64,000 nt of DNA, taken from Mesorhizobium sp. M8A.F.Ca.ET.218.01.1.1. GTDB taxonomy: Bacteria > Pseudomonadota > Alphaproteobacteria > Rhizobiales > Rhizobiaceae. A program made the position numbers and the translations under genes. How positions within the stretch are numbered: position 1 is the first letter of the stretch; each line of letters begins with the position of its first letter. Positions 59,186-64,000 of the stretch are shown in pieces. The DNA is taken from contig NZ_SRUZ01000005.1 of NCBI RefSeq assembly GCF_004791165.1, positions 434,001 through 498,000 of the forward strand. The letters are read 5' to 3'. Under the pieces are notes generated by a model. That model searched no databases. It had not been told where the DNA came from and saw nothing but the letters and a program-made list of their open reading frames with translations.

Positions 59186-59797
59186 TCACGCCTTTATTCC
59201 GAACCGTTCAAGATCCGCTTGAAGCGTCCTGGCATCGGTGAACAGCACCGCTTTCCAGCCGGCCGCCTTGGCGCCGTCGACATTCTTCTGGCTGTCGTCG
59301 ATGAACAGCGTCGCGGACGGTTCGAGGCCGAACGCCGCCACGTGATGGTCGTAGATGTCGCGGTCGGGCTTGATCTTGCCGATATCGCCCGACACTGTCA
59401 CGCCGCGCGGACGGTTGAGAAAATCGAAGCGCTGCCGGGCTTCGGCCAGCGTGTCGGAGGCGAAGTTGGTCAGCATGGTGACATCATGGCCGCTTTCGAT
59501 TAGGCCGAGCATGATGGCGACGCTGTCGTCATAGGCATGCGGCACCATGTCGTTCCAGTAGCGGCGGAAGTTACGGATGTTTTCCGCGTGCCCGGGATGG
59601 TCAGCAATCAGCAGCGCCTCGGCCTCTTGCCAGGTCCGGCCGCGATCCTGCTCGAGGTTCCAGTCATGCGTGCAGACATTGTCGAAGAACCACTTTCTCT
59701 CGTCACCATCGGGAATGAGGCGGCTGAACGGAATGTTTGGATCGTAGTGGATCAGCACCTTGCCGATGTCGAAAACGATGTGGCGGATTTCAGTCAT
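59186..59797 (-). CDS. HAD family hydrolase (2-haloacid dehalogenase-like)
   Basis: 203 residues. Motif I FDIGKVLIHYDP has Asp at the nucleophile position but Gly-Lys instead of the usual second Asp (D-x-D), as in the YihX-type alpha-D-glucose-1-phosphatase group, which reads D-x-G. Motif II is LTNFASDT, motif III Lys lies in GKIKPDRDIYDHH, and motif IV is FIDDSQKNVDGA. The neighbour mutY overlaps its start by 8 bases, so the two genes are probably co-transcribed. Substrate unknown. Confidence 0.88.
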   Translation of the reverse strand: MTEIRHIVFDIGKVLIHYDPNIPFSRLIPDGDERKWFFDNVCTHDWNLEQDRGRTWQEAEALLIADHPGHAENIRNFRRYWNDMVPHAYDDSVAIMLGLIESGHDVTMLTNFASDTLAEARQRFDFLNRPRGVTVSGDIGKIKPDRDIYDHHVAAFGLEPSATLFIDDSQKNVDGAKAAGWKAVLFTDARTLQADLERFGIKA

Positions 59798-60929
59798 GGA
59801 GCCTCTTTGTACCTGATGGCGACGGTTTTTTCGTCGCGCCGGGAATCGCAGCCTCGATTGCCTTTTTCATGACAGTCGGCAGCGCCTCGCCGGAAATCTC
59901 ACTGGCAGGCGACCAGAAGTGCCCGGCCACCGCACCACCTTTGATGTGGGCGTGAAAGACTTCGAGTGCGAGCGCGAAATGGGTGAAGACATGCGTGATT
60001 GACCCAGCGTGCCGCCAGGCGCCGGGAAAGGGCGCCGCCGCTTGCGTGGTGGCTCCGTCCACCCGCGCGGTCCAGGCTGTGGTCGGCACTTCCGTCATGC
60101 CGCCGAGCAGCCCCTTTTCCGGGCGCTTCCGCAAAAGAATGGCGCCGTCCTCACGCGTGGCCACGAAAGCCGCGCCGCGCCGCAGCGGTTTGTTGGCCTT
60201 TGGCAGCCGCACCGGGAAATTCTCGGGGTCGCCTGCAATGACGGCGCTGCAGTCCTCGCGCAGCGGGCACAGCATGCAGCGCGGCCGGCGTGGCATGCAG
60301 ATCGTGGCGCCGAGATCCATCATCGCCTGGGCGAAGTCTCCCGGTCGCGTCGCCGGCACCATGCGCTCGACCTGGGCCCGTATCTCGGCCTTGGCTTCGC
60401 TGAGCGGCGTCGTGATCGAAAACAGCCTTGAGATGACGCGTTCGACATTGCCGTCGACAACGGCCGCCGGGCGGTCGAAGGCAATCGCCGTTATTGCCGC
60501 CGACGTATAGGCGCCGATGCCGGGCAATTCTCGAAGTCCGGTCTCGGTGTCGGGAAACCGGCCGCCGCGTGCCGCCACCAGATCGGCACAGGCCTTGAGG
60601 TTGCGGGCGCGGGAATAGTAGCCGAGCCCGGCCCAGGCTTTCATCACATCCTCGGTCGGCGCCGCGGCCAAGGCTTCGACATCGGGCCATTTCTCGACAA
60701 AGGCGCGGAAATAGGATTTCACCGCTTCGACGGTGGTCTGCTGCAGCATCACCTCGGACAGCCAGATACGGTAGGGGTCGGGCCGCACGCCGCGTGCATG
60801 CTCGCGCGGCGTCACGCGCCACGGCAGTTCGCGATGATGCGCGTCGTACCAGGCGACCAGCCGTGACGCCGTATCGTCGGCCTTGGCTCTGCTGGTCTGG
60901 GCCTTGCGGGTCTGGTCTGCTGGTGCCAT
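59790..60929 (-). CDS. mutY: A/G-specific adenine glycosylase
   Basis: Removes adenine mispaired with 8-oxoguanine. 379 residues. Catalytic part: LSEVMLQQTTVEAVKSYF with the catalytic Glu, helix-hairpin-helix LPGIGAYTSAAI with the following VDGNVERV (catalytic Asp). The 4Fe-4S cluster cysteines C-x6-C-x2-C-x5-C are in CMPRRPRCMLCPLREDC near residue 210. A C-terminal MutT-like 8-oxoG recognition domain follows. Start ATG at 60929; the frame is open 85 codons earlier but those overlap the divergent gene. Last 8 bases overlap the HAD gene. Confidence 0.96.
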   Translation of the reverse strand: MAPADQTRKAQTSRAKADDTASRLVAWYDAHHRELPWRVTPREHARGVRPDPYRIWLSEVMLQQTTVEAVKSYFRAFVEKWPDVEALAAAPTEDVMKAWAGLGYYSRARNLKACADLVAARGGRFPDTETGLRELPGIGAYTSAAITAIAFDRPAAVVDGNVERVISRLFSITTPLSEAKAEIRAQVERMVPATRPGDFAQAMMDLGATICMPRRPRCMLCPLREDCSAVIAGDPENFPVRLPKANKPLRRGAAFVATREDGAILLRKRPEKGLLGGMTEVPTTAWTARVDGATTQAAAPFPGAWRHAGSITHVFTHFALALEVFHAHIKGGAVAGHFWSPASEISGEALPTVMKKAIEAAIPGATKKPSPSGTKRLHD

Positions 60930-60982
60930 TGATCTTGCGTAGGCTTGGCCGGTGTCTGCTGGGTCGTGGCTGGAGAACGCAC

Positions 60983-61483
60983 ATGGCAGGGAAAAGGCCC
61001 TTCGGCAATCCCGTTCCGGTGAGCGACCTCGCCACCGAGATCCTCGACCCGGTGCTGCGCAAGCGGGCAGGCATCTCGATCGGTCTCGTCCAGTCCTGGG
61101 AAGAGATTGCTGGCCCGCGCCTGGCCATTCACTCGCGGCCCGAAAAGATCCAGTGGCCGCGCCGCCTGCACGAGGACGATCCATTCGAGCCGGCCGTGCT
61201 GGTCATCGCCTGCGAAGGCATGGCCGCGCTTCACCTGCAGCACGAGACCGGCGAGATCATCAACCGGGTCAACGCCTTCCTGGGCTTTATCGCGATAGGC
61301 CGCATCAGGATCGTGCAGAAGCCGGTGACTTCTGGAAAGGCCCGGCCCAAACCTGCTCTCAGGCCACTGAGCGCGGCGGAAAAGGCGAAATTGGCCGATA
61401 CAGTCGGATTGATCGAGGATGACGGACTGCGCGCCTCACTGGAAAGGCTGGGTGCGACCATTTTGGGCACAAGGAAAGCCTAG
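60983..61483 (+). CDS. DUF721 (DciA-like) protein
   Basis: 166 residues. The N-terminal 100 residues match DUF721, the family of DciA, the proposed ancestral loader of the replicative helicase DnaB: VLRKRAGISIGLVQSWEEIAGPRLA, EPAVLVIACEGMAALHLQHETGEIINRVNAFLG and IGRIRIVQ. The tail is polar (KPALRPLSAAEKAKLADTV). Start ATG at 60983 behind tggagaa. Only 53 bases separate it from the divergent mutY. Since E. coli-type DnaC is absent in alphaproteobacteria, a role in helicase loading is likely, though inferred from family. Confidence 0.85.
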   Translation: MAGKRPFGNPVPVSDLATEILDPVLRKRAGISIGLVQSWEEIAGPRLAIHSRPEKIQWPRRLHEDDPFEPAVLVIACEGMAALHLQHETGEIINRVNAFLGFIAIGRIRIVQKPVTSGKARPKPALRPLSAAEKAKLADTVGLIEDDGLRASLERLGATILGTRKA

Positions 61484-61647
61484 TTCTGACTGGAAACAGT
61501 CATAGGTTTGTCGTTAATCTCGCGCATTCGTGATCACCCTTGTCAGGTTTCGCGATTGGATTGGGGACAGGGATGCCTTAATTCGCGCCAACTCTCGCTT
61601 TTTCGTGTCTTTGCATTGCAAAATTCAACCCTTATCAGGTGATTCGT

Positions 61648-62391
61648 ATGAGCCGCACCCCGTTTGGCCAAAGCTTCTCTCGCAGAAACGTCCTGACTTC
61701 GCTGGCCGCCATTCCGGCGGTGGCCCTGCTCGCGGCCTGCAGTGATTCCGGCGAACAGGCCAAGGCGGCGGATGTCAAGCCCGCGGACCCGGCAACGCCC
61801 GCGAAGCCGGCCACGCCCGCAGCGGTCCAGGTGCCGGAGGCGCAAGGCACGGTGGATATGGCCGAATTGTTGAAGCCGGGTGCGCTGCCCGACAAGCAGC
61901 TCGGCAAGGACGACGCCAAGGTCACCATCGTCGAATACGCTTCGATGACCTGCCCGCACTGTGCGCATTTCGCCGAGACCACCTTCCCGGATTTGAAAAC
62001 CAAGTACATCGATACCGGCAAGGCCCGCTACATCCTGCGCGAATTCCCGTTCGATCCGAGCGCCGAGGCGGGTTTCATGTTGGCACGCTGCGCCAAGGAT
62101 AACTATTTCCCGATGGTCGATGTCCTGTTCCGGCAGCAGGCGAACTGGGTCGGCGTGTCCAACACCAAGGATGCGCTGCTGCAAATCTCCAAGCTTGCCG
62201 GTTTTACACAGGAGTCCTTCGAGGCCTGCTTGACGGACCAGAAACTTCTGGACGATGTGAGATCGGTCCAGAAGCGTGGCGCCAATGAATTCAAGGTCGA
62301 CTCGACGCCGACCTTCTTCATCAACGGTAAGACCTACAAAGGGGCGATGTCGATTGAGGAAATGTCGGCCATCATCGACCCTCTGCTCTGA
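61648..62391 (+). CDS. DsbA-family thiol:disulfide oxidoreductase, lipoprotein-like
   Basis: 247 residues. A twin-arginine-like signal (SRRNVLTSLAAI) leads into a lipobox LLAAC at Cys31. A Pro/Ala-rich linker follows to about 66. The thioredoxin-fold domain has CPHC at residues 102-105 (YASMTCPHCAHFAETTFPDL) and the cis-Pro in VDSTPTFFINGK. It should form or shuffle disulfides in periplasmic proteins. The start is the ATG at 61648, fixed by caggtga 8 bases upstream; a GTG 9 bases earlier overlaps that site. The next gene, smc, follows after a hairpin. Confidence 0.92.
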   Translation: MSRTPFGQSFSRRNVLTSLAAIPAVALLAACSDSGEQAKAADVKPADPATPAKPATPAAVQVPEAQGTVDMAELLKPGALPDKQLGKDDAKVTIVEYASMTCPHCAHFAETTFPDLKTKYIDTGKARYILREFPFDPSAEAGFMLARCAKDNYFPMVDVLFRQQANWVGVSNTKDALLQISKLAGFTQESFEACLTDQKLLDDVRSVQKRGANEFKVDSTPTFFINGKTYKGAMSIEEMSAIIDPLL

Positions 62392-62408
62392 CATCGGCTC
62401 AGCGCTGA

Positions 62409-62440
62409 AGCGGCAGCGCTCCGGCGCTGCTTGCCTTTCT
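62409..62440 (+). terminator. Hairpin after the DsbA-like gene
   Basis: gcagcgc and gcgctgc pair around tccg (62413-62430), extended by outer pairs, followed by ttgcctttct. It lies 20 bases after the DsbA-like stop and 75 bases before smc. The T-content after the stem supports a partial intrinsic terminator. Confidence 0.55.
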
Positions 62441-62514
62441 ATCTGTTCGCGCGCCATGCGCCCTATCGCAAAACTTCGGTACACTTTTGCGGAACCGGTG
62501 TATGAGGCGCGTGA

Positions 62515-64000
62515 ATGAAGTTTTCGCGCCTCCGCCTTCTTGGTTTCAAGTCCTTCGTGGAACCCGGCGAGTTCGTCATCGAACGCGGCCTGACCGGCAT
62601 TGTCGGGCCGAACGGGTGCGGCAAGTCGAACCTCGTCGAGGCGCTGCGCTGGGTGATGGGCGAAAGCTCCTACAAGAACATGCGCGCGTCCGGCATGGAC
62701 GACGTGATCTTTTCCGGCTCGGGCACGCGTCCCGCCCGAAACACCGCCGAAGTCACGCTTTTCCTCGACAACAGCGACCGCTCGGCGCCATCCGCCTTCA
62801 ATGATGCCGACGAGCTGCAGGTGTCGCGCCGCATCGAGCGCGAGGCGGGCTCCCTCTACCGCATCAACGGCAAGGAAGCACGCGCCAAGGACGTGCAGCT
62901 TCTGTTCGCCGATCAGTCGACCGGTGCACGCTCGCCTTCGATGGTCGGGCAAGGCCGTATCGGCGAACTGATCCAGGCCAAGCCGCAGGCCCGTCGCGCC
63001 CTGCTCGAAGAGGCGGCCGGCATTTCCGGCTTGCACACCCGCCGCCACGAGGCGGAACTGAGGCTGAAGGCCGCCGAACAGAATCTCGAACGCCTGGACG
63101 ACGTCGTCGGCGAACTGGAAAGCCAGATCGAAAGCCTGAAGCGCCAGGCGCGCCAGGCTTCGCGCTTCAAGAACCTGTCCGCCGACATCCGCAAGGCCGA
63201 AGCAACGCTCTTGCACCTGCGCTGGACGCTGGCCAAGACGCAGGAAGGCGAGGCGCGTTCGGCGCTGGCTACGGCCACGGCGCTCGTTGGCGACCGCGCC
63301 GCCACGCAGATGAACGCGGCCAAGGAGCAGGGCATCTCCGCCCATCGCTTGCCTGACCTGCGCGACGCGGAAGCCGCGGCTGCAGCCGCCTTCCAGCGGC
63401 TGTCGATCGCCAGGTCGCAGATCGAGGAGGAAGCCGGCCGCATCCGCACCCGTCAGGCCGAACTCGAGCGCCGGTTGCAGCAGCTCGACGGCGACATCGC
63501 CCGCGAAGAGCGGATGGTGCGCGACAACGCCGACGTTCTCGAGCGCCTGCGCGCGGAAGAGGCCGCGCTGAACTCCGAAAACGCTGGTGCCGCGGAGCGC
63601 GAGGCCACCACCCGCGCGGCATTCGAACAGGCCGCCTCGACGCTTGCGCAAAGCGAAGCCAAGCTCGCCGCGCTGACCGCCGAGCGCGCGGAGGCTGCCG
63701 CCTCGCGCCATCAGATCGAACGCACTTTGCGCGAAACCGCCGAGCGGCGCGATCGCTTCGCCCGCCAACTCGCCGATGTCGACCGCGAATTGTCGGACAT
63801 CCTCGCCAAGGTGGCCGGCCTGCCGGACCCGGCCGAGAAACAGATCCTGGTCGAACAGGCGCTGGCGTTGCTGGAAGAGTCGGAGGCCGCGGCGGAGCAG
63901 GCCGAGCAGTCGGTCATCGACGCTCGTGGTGCCGAAAGTGCCGCGCGTCCGCCGCTCCAGGACGCCAGGGCGGAACTGGCGCGGATCGAGACCGAAGCGC
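62515..64000 (+). CDS. smc: Chromosome segregation protein SMC (5' part, runs off the window)
   Basis: First 495 codons of an SMC ATPase that compacts and separates the chromosome. Residues 1-11 MKFSRLRLLGF and GLTGIVGPNGCGKSNLVEALRWVMGE contain Walker A (GPNGCGKS, residues 31-38). VGQGRIGELIQAKPQARRALLEEAAGISG is the conserved segment after the N-terminal lobe. From about 170 on, the sequence is a long heptad-patterned coiled coil rich in Ala, Glu and Arg. The hinge and the C-terminal Walker B half lie beyond base 64000. Start ATG at 62515. Not truncated by any stop in the window. Confidence 0.96.
   Translation, partial: MKFSRLRLLGFKSFVEPGEFVIERGLTGIVGPNGCGKSNLVEALRWVMGESSYKNMRASGMDDVIFSGSGTRPARNTAEVTLFLDNSDRSAPSAFNDADELQVSRRIEREAGSLYRINGKEARAKDVQLLFADQSTGARSPSMVGQGRIGELIQAKPQARRALLEEAAGISGLHTRRHEAELRLKAAEQNLERLDDVVGELESQIESLKRQARQASRFKNLSADIRKAEATLLHLRWTLAKTQEGEARSALATATALVGDRAATQMNAAKEQGISAHRLPDLRDAEAAAAAAFQRLSIARSQIEEEAGRIRTRQAELERRLQQLDGDIAREERMVRDNADVLERLRAEEAALNSENAGAAEREATTRAAFEQAASTLAQSEAKLAALTAERAEAAASRHQIERTLRETAERRDRFARQLADVDRELSDILAKVAGLPDPAEKQILVEQALALLEESEAAAEQAEQSVIDARGAESAARPPLQDARAELARIETEA

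Overview
The window looks like a chromosomal segment from a Mesorhizobium-like member of the Hyphomicrobiales (Rhizobiales, Alphaproteobacteria). The evidence is the high GC content and the rhizobial gene order coxB-coxA-ctaB-coxF-ctaG-coxC ... DUF983-surf1-ispH-thrB-rnhA. It also includes a CcrM-type cell-cycle methyltransferase, an RgsP-like membrane c-di-GMP protein, DUF6101, DUF1344 and IalB-family proteins, and short palindromic repeats of a kind common in this group. I see no tRNA, rRNA, CRISPR array, transposase, prophage or conjugation gene. Almost everything is core housekeeping DNA, so the unusual items are local: domain decay, gene remnants, operator arrays and repeats.

Layout. 0-10 kb: secreted Ala/Pro-rich protein, Sua5, FAD-linked 2-hydroxyacid oxidase, DUF6101, a pair of inverted palindromic repeats, ubiA, a LysR/PhyH-dioxygenase divergent pair, purD, a GH25 lysozyme-like protein and a small zinc-ribbon protein. 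10-20 kb: an acyl-CoA dehydrogenase/enoyl-CoA hydratase pair behind a possible MerR-type operator, pdxH, a surface lipoprotein, a J-domain protein, fabI, a histidine phosphatase, DUF1344, aroC and ribB. 19-23 kb: an MFS exporter and a TetR gene divergently arranged around three copies of one palindromic operator, a membrane protein, and bluB behind a cobalamin riboswitch. 23.5-31 kb: deacetylase, xseB, DUF2277, pirin, dxs, a small exported protein, a GFA protein, tlyA and an RNA methyltransferase. 31-37 kb: a large secreted caspase-fold protein whose catalytic cysteine is replaced by alanine, a secreted transglutaminase-like protein, tldD and IalB.

37-47 kb holds the aa3-type cytochrome c oxidase cluster with its assembly factors (heme O synthase CtaB, small CoxF, copper chaperone CtaG, Surf1). 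It is interrupted after coxC by a terminator and by a remnant of an L,D-transpeptidase gene, and then runs on into ispH, thrB and rnhA. 47-57 kb: small stress and redox genes, YqgE, then a tight minus-strand operon thrC - M16 peptidase - GNAT - RgsP-like protein. 57-64 kb: a HAD phosphatase, ccrM, a second HAD protein overlapping mutY, DUF721 (DciA-like), a DsbA-like thioredoxin and the 5' part of smc, which runs off the end of the window.

Connections: IspH and Dxs are two steps of the MEP isoprenoid pathway, and UbiA and CtaB use its prenyl products. BluB makes the lower ligand of vitamin B12 and is probably B12-regulated. ThrB and ThrC are successive steps of threonine synthesis. CcrM, DciA-like, SMC and RgsP-like proteins belong to replication, chromosome and polar-growth control. 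All assignments come from reading the translated sequence; no database search was run.
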